Origin: a virus
Reading direction: 5' to 3' (one strand)
Virus record (IMG/VR): IMGVR_UViG_3300028025_004319
Location: 1 to 31,856 of that record
DNA: 31,856 nt
This document shows, in pieces, positions 22,455 to 27,644 of the stretch (positions are counted from its first letter, which is position 1; every line of letters starts with the position of its first letter). The translations under genes and the position numbers were made by a program. The notes beneath the pieces are model-generated. The model did no database searches. It was not told the DNA's origin and saw only the letters and a program-made list of their open reading frames with translations.

Positions 22455-22529
22455 ACTCGATTCGTCTATCGGTTAGGACAGTGGGTTTTCAGTCCATTAA
22501 GAGGAGTTCGACTCTCCTATCGAGTACCA
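22455..22529 (+). tRNA. tRNA-Glu (TTC), embedded in structured RNA
   Basis: Acceptor ACTCGAT/ATCGAGT; anticodon stem GTGGG/TCCAT, loop TTTTCAG; T-arm GGAGT-type with CCA. It lies between domain 1 (ends 22450) and domain 2 (begins 22531), with 1-4 nt separating them. Confidence 0.92.
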
Positions 22530-22530
22530 G

Positions 22531-22759
22531 ATTTAATTGCATTGGTTACCAAGCCAGTAGGTGATTCAGTTAGTGAGTAACCAGTTGACGGACTGGCACT
22601 TCTGAGTTACACGAAAGATGGAAACGAAGCCGAAAGGTGGATACGGTGGTCACGCTGGAACAACTTGGAATGTAATGTGTGCGACAGACAAGTCCATGGA
22701 CGGCATGGTAGGGCAGGTTCAAAACTGTTTATTCTGTCAAACACCCAGTGTAATTAAAT
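22531..22759 (+). ncRNA. Structured RNA, domain 2 (13-bp closing helix)
   Basis: ATTTAATTGCATT (22531-22543) pairs with AGTGTAATTAAAT (22747-22759), 13 bp with two G-T pairs. Inside: TGGTTAC/GTAACCA (22543/22577), the alternative GCCAGT/ACTGGC (22553/22592), CCGAAAGG tetraloop (22630), CCATG/CATGG (22694/22704), and GTGT plus GACAGA (22677-22688) with TCTGTC plus ACAC (22733-22744). No usable ORF, no match to tmRNA or RNase P landmarks. Confidence 0.7.
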
Positions 22760-22760
22760 G

Positions 22761-22913
22761 TGGTATTAGTTTAGTGTTATCAAGGTATGTGGTCTGATCA
22801 ATCACTACTCGACAGTAAGGGTGCGACCGACACTGTCTGATATAACTGTTATTCGCTTGTCAGTGCTAGCTACATTGTTGACAAATTGGCACGATAACAC
22901 TAAACTAATATCA
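22761..22913 (+). ncRNA. Structured RNA, domain 3 (21-bp closing helix)
   Basis: Bases 22761-22781 pair with 22893-22913 over 21 bp (20 Watson-Crick, one G-T), far beyond chance. The 111-nt interior has GACAGT/ACTGTC (22811/22832), TTGTCA/TGACAA (22857/22879) and an anticodon-arm-like GTGGT-CTGATCA-ATCAC (22789-22805). tRNA-Tyr begins 1 nt later. Could also be read as an inverted-repeat element. Confidence 0.75.
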
Positions 22914-22914
22914 T

Positions 22915-23007
22915 GGAGGTATTGTAGATATGGCGTGTTCTGCAGCGGACTGTAAATCCGTTCCCGTGTGGTAAACAATGTTGGTTCGACTCCAACTACC
23001 TCCACCA
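22915..23007 (+). tRNA. tRNA-Tyr (GTA)
   Basis: 93 nt class II tRNA; acceptor GGAGGTA/TACCTCC, anticodon stem GCGGA/TCCGT with loop CTGTAAA; long variable arm; CCA encoded. Confidence 0.94.
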
Positions 23008-23015
23008 AGTTTTTA

Positions 23016-23090
23016 GGCTCGTTAGTATAATGGTCATTACAGCGGATTGTCTATCCGCTTATGGGAGTTCGATTCTCCCACGAGTCGCCA
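23016..23090 (+). tRNA. tRNA-Asp (GTC)
   Basis: Acceptor GGCTCGT/ACGAGTC, anticodon stem GCGGA/TCCGC with loop TTGTCTA, G73 as expected for Asp; CCA encoded. Confidence 0.95.
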
Positions 23091-23096
23091 AGTTTT

Positions 23097-23222
23097 GTAA
23101 GTGTCAGCAAGAGAAAGACTCGCTAGGAAGATTCTTCGAAGGTCAACTTAGTGTAAAAGTAGATTCGGTTCGAATCCGACTAGGCTACGGAGCGTCTATG
23201 TCAAGTATCCAAAGTGACTTAC
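23097..23222 (+). ncRNA. Structured spacer with tRNA-like arms
   Basis: GTAAGT (23097-23102) pairs with ACTTAC (23217-23222). Inside, CGCT/AGCG (23121/23191) encloses GAAG/CTTC, ACTT/AAGT with a 7-nt loop, and TCGG/CCGA with a perfect T-loop TTCGAAT (23165-23179). The arms copy the style of a tRNA D-arm and T-arm without an anticodon arm or CCA. Probably a relative of the other structured spacers. Confidence 0.55.
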
Positions 23223-23227
23223 CGATT

Positions 23228-23278
23228 CCCGCTCGAGCTTGTTAATTCGGGTGAATGGTTCCAATAATGTGGTGGAAC
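23228..23278 (+). other. Hairpins before the gene at 23313
   Basis: CCCG/CGGG (23228/23248) around a GCTCGAGC palindrome, then GTTCC/GGAAC (23258/23274). No T-run; possibly processing signals or leader structure of the next gene. Confidence 0.35.
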
Positions 23279-23312
23279 AACTTACAAATTCAATGTTGTT
23301 GAGGAAATGAAT

Positions 23313-23657
23313 ATGGAAAAGATGTTAGGAAAGGTGTTCACTTCGGTGACACAAGATGGTAGCGAGATGGTGTTTGCGAACGAAACTGAGAGATTCAGAT
23401 TCTTCCACTATCAAGATTGTTGCGAGTCAGTTCACATCGATGACATCGTTGGTGATTTGTCTGACTTAGTAGGTGAACCACTGTTGATGGCTGAAGAAGT
23501 ATCTGGTGAAGCACCTGTGTTAGATGATTATCATGATGTGGTTGAGTGGACATTCTACAAGTTTGCCACTCGCAAAGGATATGTTGATGTGCGTTGGATG
23601 GGTGAGTCAAATGGCTACTACTCAACTAGCGTTGACATGGAACATGAGTTAGTATAA
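23313..23657 (+). CDS. Small phage protein, DUF7448-like
   Basis: 114 aa inside the tRNA array. GAGGA is 7 nt before the second ATG, which is therefore preferred over the ATG at 23307. The pattern FRFFHYQDCCESVHIDDIVG followed by DLSDLVG, and the end FYKFATRKGYVDVRWMGESN plus GYYSTSVD, recurs in many phage genomes under the name DUF7448 as I recall it. Function unknown. Its last base is 7 nt from tRNA-fMet. Confidence 0.78.
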   Translation: MEKMLGKVFTSVTQDGSEMVFANETERFRFFHYQDCCESVHIDDIVGDLSDLVGEPLLMAEEVSGEAPVLDDYHDVVEWTFYKFATRKGYVDVRWMGESNGYYSTSVDMEHELV

Positions 23658-23664
23658 AGTTTAT

Positions 23665-23741
23665 CGCAGAGTATGGAAGTGGTCATCCGTCTGGTCTCAT
23701 AAGCCATGAAATCGCAGGTTCGAATCCTGCCTCTGCAACCA
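23665..23741 (+). tRNA. tRNA-Met (CAT), initiator-like
   Basis: The C1xA72 mismatch (CGCAGAG against CTCTGCA), CAACCA end, 77-nt length and loop CTCATAA resemble bacterial initiator tRNA. The three G-C pairs of the anticodon stem are only partly present (G29-C41, G30-C40, then T-G). Confidence 0.85.
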
Positions 23742-23755
23742 AGTTAGAAATGAAT

Positions 23756-23839
23756 GCCCCGATGGTGGAATGGTAGACACGCTGGTCTTAGAAGCCAGTG
23801 TCGCAAGGCGTGAGAGTTCGAGTCTCTCTTGGGGCACCA
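23756..23839 (+). tRNA. tRNA-Leu (TAG)
   Basis: Class II with long variable arm; acceptor GCCCCGA/TTGGGGC; anticodon stem CTGGT/GCCAG, loop CTTAGAA; CCA encoded. Confidence 0.95.
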
Positions 23840-23845
23840 AATTTA

Positions 23846-23920
23846 GGTGATGTAGCACAACGGTAGTGCATCTGCTTCATACGCAGGAGGTTAGTGGCTC
23901 GATTCCACTCATCACCACCA
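23846..23920 (+). tRNA. tRNA-Met or Ile2 (CAT), second elongator type
   Basis: Acceptor GGTGATG/CATCACC fully paired; loop TTCATAC. The T-loop starts with C instead of T54 (CTCGATT). One of the two elongator-type CAT genes is likely to be Ile2 for ATA codons. Confidence 0.9.
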
Positions 23921-23926
23921 TATTAT

Positions 23927-24001
23927 TCCAGTGTAGCACAGCGGTAGTGCAGTTGACTGTTAATCAATTGGTCGTAGGTTCGATCCCTGCCACTGGAGCC
24001 A
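23927..24001 (+). tRNA. tRNA-Asn (GTT)
   Basis: Acceptor TCCAGTG/CACTGGA; anticodon stem GTTGA/TCAAT, loop CTGTTAA; G73; CCA encoded. Confidence 0.94.
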
Positions 24002-24006
24002 AGTTT

Positions 24007-24083
24007 CGGAGTATAGCGCAGTCTGGTAGCGCATCTGCTTTGGGAGCAGAGGGTCGTAGGTTCGAATCCTACTACTCCGACCA
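24007..24083 (+). tRNA. tRNA-Pro (TGG), second copy
   Basis: Acceptor CGGAGTA/TACTCCG; anticodon stem TCTGC/GCAGA, loop TTTGGGA with the normal G37. It resembles bacterial tRNA-Pro much more than the copy at 21396. Confidence 0.95.
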
Positions 24084-24085
24084 TT

Positions 24086-24093
24086 TATAAGTA
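24086..24093 (+). promoter_or_regulatory. TATAAGTA late-promoter-like element
   Basis: TTATAAGTAGT lies between tRNA-Pro and the ATG at 24102. The same 11 bases occur at 27629-27639, again just before a gene start. It differs by one base from the T4 late consensus TATAAATA. Confidence 0.35.
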
Positions 24094-24101
24094 GTGGTGA
24101 T

Positions 24102-24755
24102 ATGAAACGCATGGCATTATTTTTGCATCATCCTGAATGCTCAGAAGACTGTGCATTTGCGATGGTACATTCGTTGTCGTCAGAGTATCAGGTAAGAATT
24201 TTCACTGAGAAGGAATTAGATGATGATAATTTCTTTGACAATCTTGATGTTATTGCTTTTCCTGGGGGTATTGGGGATAGCGACAGTTATCCTAATTTCT
24301 TCACTAGAACAAGAGCGAATCGAATCGCCAGATTCTTGGATGGTGGTGGTCACTATCTTGGCATCTGCATGGGTGCTTATTGGGCTGGAAGCAGGTATTT
24401 CGATATACTTACTGATGTTAGTCCAGTTCAGTACATAAGGCGACCAAATGCAACTGTTCGCAGAAGTTATGGAACAGTGGCAGAGATACAGTGGAATGGA
24501 ATAAAAGAACAGATGTACTTCTATGATGGTTGTGCACTGATTGGAGACGAAAGTAAATTTAAGACTGTCGCACGATATGCCAATGGTGATCCAATGGCAA
24601 TCATACAGGGAAGAATAGGATTGATAGGTTGCCATCCAGAAGCACCTTTGTATTGGTATGAGAAACCATGGCAATACATAAACAAACATTGGAATGATGG
24701 AAGACACCACACACTGTTATTAGATTTTGTAAATGAATTATGCTCTGTTAGTTAA
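24102..24755 (+). CDS. Class I glutamine amidotransferase-like / BPL_N protein
   Basis: 217 aa. Nucleophile-elbow motif GICMGAYWAG with C89, preceded by FPGGIGDSDSY, and a candidate His in GLIGCHPEAPLYW; the arrangement matches the biotin-protein-ligase N-terminal (BPL_N) branch of the class I glutamine amidotransferase fold. The substrate is unknown; in phages and bacteria such stand-alone domains are orphan. It sits inside the tRNA array behind TATAAGTA, and its last 14 bases form the 5' end of tRNA-Thr(TGT). Confidence 0.8.
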   Translation: MKRMALFLHHPECSEDCAFAMVHSLSSEYQVRIFTEKELDDDNFFDNLDVIAFPGGIGDSDSYPNFFTRTRANRIARFLDGGGHYLGICMGAYWAGSRYFDILTDVSPVQYIRRPNATVRRSYGTVAEIQWNGIKEQMYFYDGCALIGDESKFKTVARYANGDPMAIIQGRIGLIGCHPEAPLYWYEKPWQYINKHWNDGRHHTLLLDFVNELCSVS

Positions 24756-24815
24756 ATGGTAGAACATCGGTTTTGTAATCCGAGGATGGGAGTTCGATTC
24801 TCTCACGGAGCACCA
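24742..24815 (+). tRNA. tRNA-Thr (TGT), overlaps a CDS
   Basis: Acceptor GCTCTGT/ACGGAGC; anticodon stem TCGGT/TCCGA, loop TTTGTAA; CCA encoded. The first 14 bases are also the final codons and stop of the preceding protein gene. Confidence 0.94.
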
Positions 24816-24834
24816 ACTATTACTGGAGAATGTC

Positions 24835-24972
24835 GTGTCACCAAAAGAAATATTAGAGAAAGCATACGGAAACATTCCCAAAGAAGTAGGAATGTATCAT
24901 AATTGGGGTGTCCCAACATGGAGAGGTTTTAAGTATTACTGGTATAAGTTTACCAGAAAAGTAACAAGATAA
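24835..24972 (+). CDS. Small basic protein between tRNAs
   Basis: 45 aa from a GTG start with GGAG 7 nt upstream (VSPKEILEKAYGNIPKEVGM start). The ATG at 24830 is out of frame and hits a stop early. The C-terminal WRGFKYYWYKFTRKVTR is aromatic and basic. Family unknown. Confidence 0.5.
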   Translation: MSPKEILEKAYGNIPKEVGMYHNWGVPTWRGFKYYWYKFTRKVTR

Positions 24973-24977
24973 GTTTC

Positions 24978-25052
24978 GGGGGATTGGTATAATTGGGAAC
25001 ACAGTAGCCTTGCAAGTTACAGTTAGCGGTTCGATTCCGCTATCCTCCACCA
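24978..25052 (+). tRNA. tRNA-Ala (TGC)
   Basis: Acceptor GGGGGAT/ATCCTCC with the G3-T70 pair, the alanine identity element; anticodon stem GTAGC/GTTAC, loop CTTGCAA; A73; CCA encoded. Confidence 0.95.
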
Positions 25053-25056
25053 GTAT

Positions 25057-25132
25057 GCCCACATAGCTCATTTGGTAGAGCAACGCACTAGTAATGCGTA
25101 GGTGGTCAGTTCGAATCCGACTGTGGGCACCA
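25057..25132 (+). tRNA. tRNA-Thr (AGT), unusual A34
   Basis: Acceptor GCCCACA/TGTGGGC; anticodon stem ACGCA/TGCGT, loop CTAGTAA. AGT would read ACT; A at position 34 is normally seen only in Arg(ACG) in bacteria. All helices are sound. Confidence 0.88.
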
Positions 25133-25153
25133 GATTAATTTTAGGAGAATTAT

Positions 25154-25324
25154 ATGAGTGATGGTGGCAAAGGTAGCAAAGCAAGACCATTCAGTGTAAC
25201 ACAAGATGAATATGAGAATCGTTGGAATGCAATTTTCCAACGAGACGATGTTGTGAGTAAGTCAGAAGCGAAAAGAATAGCCACTATGGAAATGGCTAAT
25301 GAAGAAGTAGAAGATAAAGATTAA
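25154..25324 (+). CDS. Small phage protein, GxKGSKxRPFSV type
   Basis: 56 aa, SD TAGGAGAA. Start MSDGGKGSKARPFSVTQDEY and following ENRWNAIFQ form a pattern (GGKGSxxRPFSVxxxxFxxxWxxIF) that recurs in small phage proteins of unknown role. The C-terminal half is acidic. Its stop is followed by one base and then tRNA-Trp. Confidence 0.68.
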   Translation: MSDGGKGSKARPFSVTQDEYENRWNAIFQRDDVVSKSEAKRIATMEMANEEVEDKD

Positions 25325-25325
25325 T

Positions 25326-25399
25326 ATCTCTCTGGTGTAATGGCAGCACGATGGTCTCCAAAACCATTAGTCGGGGTTCGAGTCCCTGGAGGGGTGCCA
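25326..25399 (+). tRNA. tRNA-Trp (CCA)
   Basis: Acceptor ATCTCTC/GAGGGGT (two G-T pairs); anticodon stem ATGGT/ACCAT, loop CTCCAAA; G73; CCA encoded. Confidence 0.93.
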
Positions 25400-25432
25400 G
25401 TAAAGTCCACTGAATATAAAGAGGTGGCAGAT

Positions 25433-25473
25433 TAATCACCGAAAGGTTTGATTAGCGCAGGTGGAAACCCTGC
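25433..25473 (+). ncRNA. Twin hairpin spacer between tRNA-Trp and tRNA-Gly
   Basis: TAATC-a-CC-GAAA-GG-ttt-GATTA (25433-25454) followed by GCAGG/CCTGC (25457/25469, 7-nt loop). A GNRA-capped hairpin inside a tRNA spacer, like the larger structured spacers. 25400-25432 shows nothing further. Confidence 0.45.
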
Positions 25474-25479
25474 ACCAAT

Positions 25480-25553
25480 GCGGGGTTAGTTTAATGGTAA
25501 AACTGTAGATTTCCAATCTTCCGTTGAGAGTTCGATTCTCTCACTCCGCTCCA
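25480..25553 (+). tRNA. tRNA-Gly (TCC)
   Basis: Acceptor GCGGGGT/ACTCCGC; loop TTTCCAA; T73 as in Gly tRNAs; CCA encoded. It ends one base before the converging minus-strand gene. Confidence 0.93.
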
Positions 25554-25554
25554 A

Positions 25555-26046
25555 TTATGTGTGTTTAGATATTAGTATATTAAACATGATAGTGACCAAT
25601 GGAATTATGATCATTAGAGAAGCCATGATCCAAAGAGTAGCCATCAGCACTTGTGCTTTTAGTTCTCTGTCTTTTTGTTTTTGTTTTTCTATTCTGGCAT
25701 CATTTGCAGTTCGTTCGTCAAGCATTCGTTTTCGTTCAGCCATCATCTCTTGCCAAACTGGAGCATTACCTGACCAAACCAAAATGTCTTTGAGTTCTCT
25801 TTCATAGTCCCGCAATGCTTTTGATGCCATTGCCAACTGTAATGCCTGAGCACCGATTTGTGCATCGCTTAATCGGATGCTCTGAACCTTTAATGTGATG
25901 CTTGCTCTATGAACTTCGTCAGCGTGATGATAAAATTGACTAAACTCGCCAATAAGACTATTGATGTCTTTACCAAGTGCGACTGCCTTTTTGATACCTG
26001 CGACTGCTCCTTGAGCCAGTGCGAATGCTGTAAATGGATCAATCAT
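25555..26046 (-). CDS. Membrane protein, paralogue of the gene at 8096
   Basis: 163 aa (MIDPFTAFALAQGAVAGIKK start). The N-terminal signature, the ALQLAMASKALRDYERELKD segment followed by ILVW, and the C-terminal transmembrane helix (MATLWIMASLMIIIPLVTIM) match the 256-aa protein at 8096, of which it is a shorter version lacking about 60 internal residues. It is one of only two convincing minus-strand genes here, and starts in an ATGA overlap with the small gene upstream. Function unknown; likely late and envelope-associated. Confidence 0.85.
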   Translation of the reverse strand: MIDPFTAFALAQGAVAGIKKAVALGKDINSLIGEFSQFYHHADEVHRASITLKVQSIRLSDAQIGAQALQLAMASKALRDYERELKDILVWSGNAPVWQEMMAERKRMLDERTANDARIEKQKQKDRELKAQVLMATLWIMASLMIIIPLVTIMFNILISKHT

Positions 26047-26201
26047 GTTCTAAATACAAATGGTTTATCTTTTAATTCCCACTGTAAACAGGTAACATTA
26101 CCATCAACGGCAGATGAAACCCATTTCCATCGAATACAAACATATTCTTTGTTTTTATCCAGTGGAGGTGGTGGTGGAGCAATAACCAAGAGAATGGACA
26201 T
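26043..26201 (-). CDS. Small Pro-run protein upstream of the minus-strand membrane gene
   Basis: 52 aa (MSILLVIAPPPPPLDKNKEY start) with a short hydrophobic N-terminus, a five-proline run, and a Trp/Cys-rich body (VCIRWKWVSSAVDGNVTCLQ). The stop TGA overlaps the next ATG. An in-frame ATG at 26225 sits at the predicted transcription start of the TATAAATA promoter and would add 8 residues; neither start has a clear SD. Probably a small envelope protein expressed together with its neighbour. Confidence 0.6.
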   Translation of the reverse strand: MSILLVIAPPPPPLDKNKEYVCIRWKWVSSAVDGNVTCLQWELKDKPFVFRT

Positions 26202-26229
26202 TGCACAAGAAGAGAATTTAATCATTAGG

Positions 26230-26237
26230 TATTTATA
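26230..26237 (-). promoter_or_regulatory. T4-type late promoter (TATAAATA) on the minus strand
   Basis: An exact match to the T4 late consensus, pointing left into the two minus-strand genes; transcription would start near 26224. Confidence 0.6.
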
Positions 26238-26247
26238 AGGAAGCGTT

Positions 26248-26724
26248 ATGCGTAAAGACATCAACATTGATGAAGTAAAAGATTTCATCTTGGCACAGAC
26301 TCCCGAATCAAAGATCTATATTGGTGGAGATTCTGAACGATTTAATATCGGTGATGAATTCTATGCTGATTATATCTTAGTGATTGTTGTTCATATCAAC
26401 GGTAATAATGGTTGTAAAATCTTCGGTGAAGTGTCTCGTGAAAGATGCTACGACCAGAAAAAAGATAAACCAAGAATGCGATTAATGAATGAAGTATACA
26501 AGATTGCAGACTTATACCTTAAACTGCATGATGTTCTGGAGGACAGAGAAGTCCAAGTGCATCTGGACATCAATCCAGACGAAATGCATGGATCATCTTG
26601 CGTAATCAACGAAGCAGTTGGTTACATTAAGGGTATGTGCAATGTTGTACCATTTGTTAAACCAAATGCGTTTGCTGCAAGTTATGCAGCAGATAGATAC
26701 AAGTCATACATGCGTGCTGCTTGA
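26248..26724 (+). CDS. RNase H-like fold protein, DUF458/YkuK-like
   Basis: 158 aa, SD AAGGAAG. SKIYIGGDSERF at about 20-31 is the first acidic strand of the RNase H-like fold; VQVHLDINPDEMHGSSCVIN carries the second acidic cluster, and VVPFVKPNAFAASYAADRYK ends with the last Asp. This arrangement matches DUF458 (YkuK), a predicted RNase H-like family without known activity. It runs divergently from the late minus-strand pair. Confidence 0.78.
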   Translation: MRKDINIDEVKDFILAQTPESKIYIGGDSERFNIGDEFYADYILVIVVHINGNNGCKIFGEVSRERCYDQKKDKPRMRLMNEVYKIADLYLKLHDVLEDREVQVHLDINPDEMHGSSCVINEAVGYIKGMCNVVPFVKPNAFAASYAADRYKSYMRAA

Positions 26725-26749
26725 CATGCAATGAATATTGATGTATAAT
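26721..26749 (+). promoter_or_regulatory. Promoter P9 (TTGACA-17-TATAAT)
   Basis: Consensus boxes; spacer starts TGCAA as in P4. It overlaps the stop codon of the DUF458-like gene and drives the gene at 26782 with a 25-30 nt leader containing AAAGGAG. Confidence 0.9.
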
Positions 26750-26781
26750 AATGTTATTGAATTGAATTAAAGGAGTTAAAT

Positions 26782-27369
26782 ATGCAAACAATTAATCTAC
26801 GCAAAGCCAATGCGTTGCAAAGCGAGATCCGTAAAGCGATCTCTAGTTCTGGTGTTAGCGATACTGCTACCATCACTGAGTACAGCAAAGACATTGCTGG
26901 TGGTCTTGAGAAAGCAATGGCAGATTATGCCAGCGATGTCATGCGCAAGTTGGCATTGAACACTGCGTTGTTTAACATTCGTAAGAGTGTTGCTCAAGCA
27001 AATGCGAGTAATGGTATTAGCGATATCCTTACAGATGTTGAGTTGATCGATGCCAAAATGGCAGTATACAGCGCAGTTGCTACCAAAGCAGTCGCTAAGA
27101 CTCTAGACGAGATTAATGCTCGTGTTGAGAAGTTGAAGGCAACACCAACTGATGCTTCTCGTGCATCTGCCATCTATGGTGATCGTTACAGCACTGTGGA
27201 AACATCTGTTGTTGAGCAAAGCACTATTGATGGTGCCAAGCTAAATGTCAAACAATTGAAGCGTGAAAAACAAACTCTTCAAGATAAGTTGTTGGCTCTA
27301 AATGTCAACACAGTAATTGATATCGATACTGTTGATGAGATGGTATTGAAGGTAGAAGGAATTCTTTAA
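26782..27369 (+). CDS. Conserved phage protein, mostly helical
   Basis: 195 aa with its own promoter P9 and strong SD. Basic N-terminus (MQTINLRKANALQSEIRKAI) followed by long amphipathic helices and a C-terminal coiled-coil-like stretch (KLNVKQLKREKQTLQDKLLA). I have seen proteins of this shape in T4-like phages of alpha- and other proteobacteria without a function. A strong promoter and direct linkage to the structured RNA at 27376 are notable: the RNA would form its 3' untranslated region unless cut off. Confidence 0.72.
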   Translation: MQTINLRKANALQSEIRKAISSSGVSDTATITEYSKDIAGGLEKAMADYASDVMRKLALNTALFNIRKSVAQANASNGISDILTDVELIDAKMAVYSAVATKAVAKTLDEINARVEKLKATPTDASRASAIYGDRYSTVETSVVEQSTIDGAKLNVKQLKREKQTLQDKLLALNVNTVIDIDTVDEMVLKVEGIL

Positions 27370-27375
27370 AGTTTA

Positions 27376-27625
27376 GAGGAACAGTGCGAATAAGAGAGCA
27401 GATGGATAGTTGCAAAAACTAATATCCTACAAAGATATTGGCTTGGTCTTGAAAACCAAATCCGAACCATCTGTCCGACCCTTGTTTTTGCTCCACGATT
27501 ACACTAGACTGTTATAGTCGCTGCTTGTTGCTTCGTGGTTTTATAACTTTTGTGGACTGTTTATTGAATGTTGTTGCTTGCATATTGCATAGCGACTATT
27601 CGCTTGAATTGACTCATTGTTCCTC
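27376..27625 (+). ncRNA. Candidate structured RNA, nested and possibly pseudoknotted
   Basis: GAGGAACA (27376) pairs with TGTTCCTC (27618), then GCGAATA (27386) with TATTCGC (27597). Inside is a cloverleaf: CAGATGG/CCATCTG (27399/27467) enclosing TAGTT/AACTA, ATATC/GATAT and TTGGT/ACCAA arms, the latter two with 7-nt loops. Next CCACGA/TCGTGG (27493/27533), and TAGTCGC/GCGACTA (27515/27592), which crosses it as a possible pseudoknot. No ORF, no CCA, no T-loop; it fills the whole 270-base gap. Confidence 0.72.
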
Positions 27626-27629
27626 ACCT

Positions 27630-27637
27630 TATAAGTA
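27630..27637 (+). promoter_or_regulatory. TATAAGTA element before tRNA-Gly
   Basis: Second copy of TTATAAGTAGT; the tRNA starts 7 nt later. Confidence 0.35.
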
Positions 27638-27644
27638 GTAATAC

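Noticed and set aside
22531-22759. Group I intron in a tRNA
   Set aside because: Some tetraloop hairpins fit, but no P7/P3 core or guanosine-site motif was recognised and the flanking tRNAs are uninterrupted.
22244-22913. tmRNA or RNase P RNA as explanation
   Set aside because: I see no tag frame with an ALAA-type end, no alanine acceptor domain and no RNase P consensus blocks; the only tRNA domain here is a complete tRNA-Glu.
20994-23008. Minus-strand ORFs across the tRNAs with GVEPT/GLEPTT-type sequences
   Set aside because: These are the well-known artefacts from reading tRNA T-arms on the opposite strand; the tRNA folds explain the sequence.
20692-25553. CRISPR array
   Set aside because: The repeated look comes from tRNA D- and T-arms; there is no regular repeat-spacer pattern.
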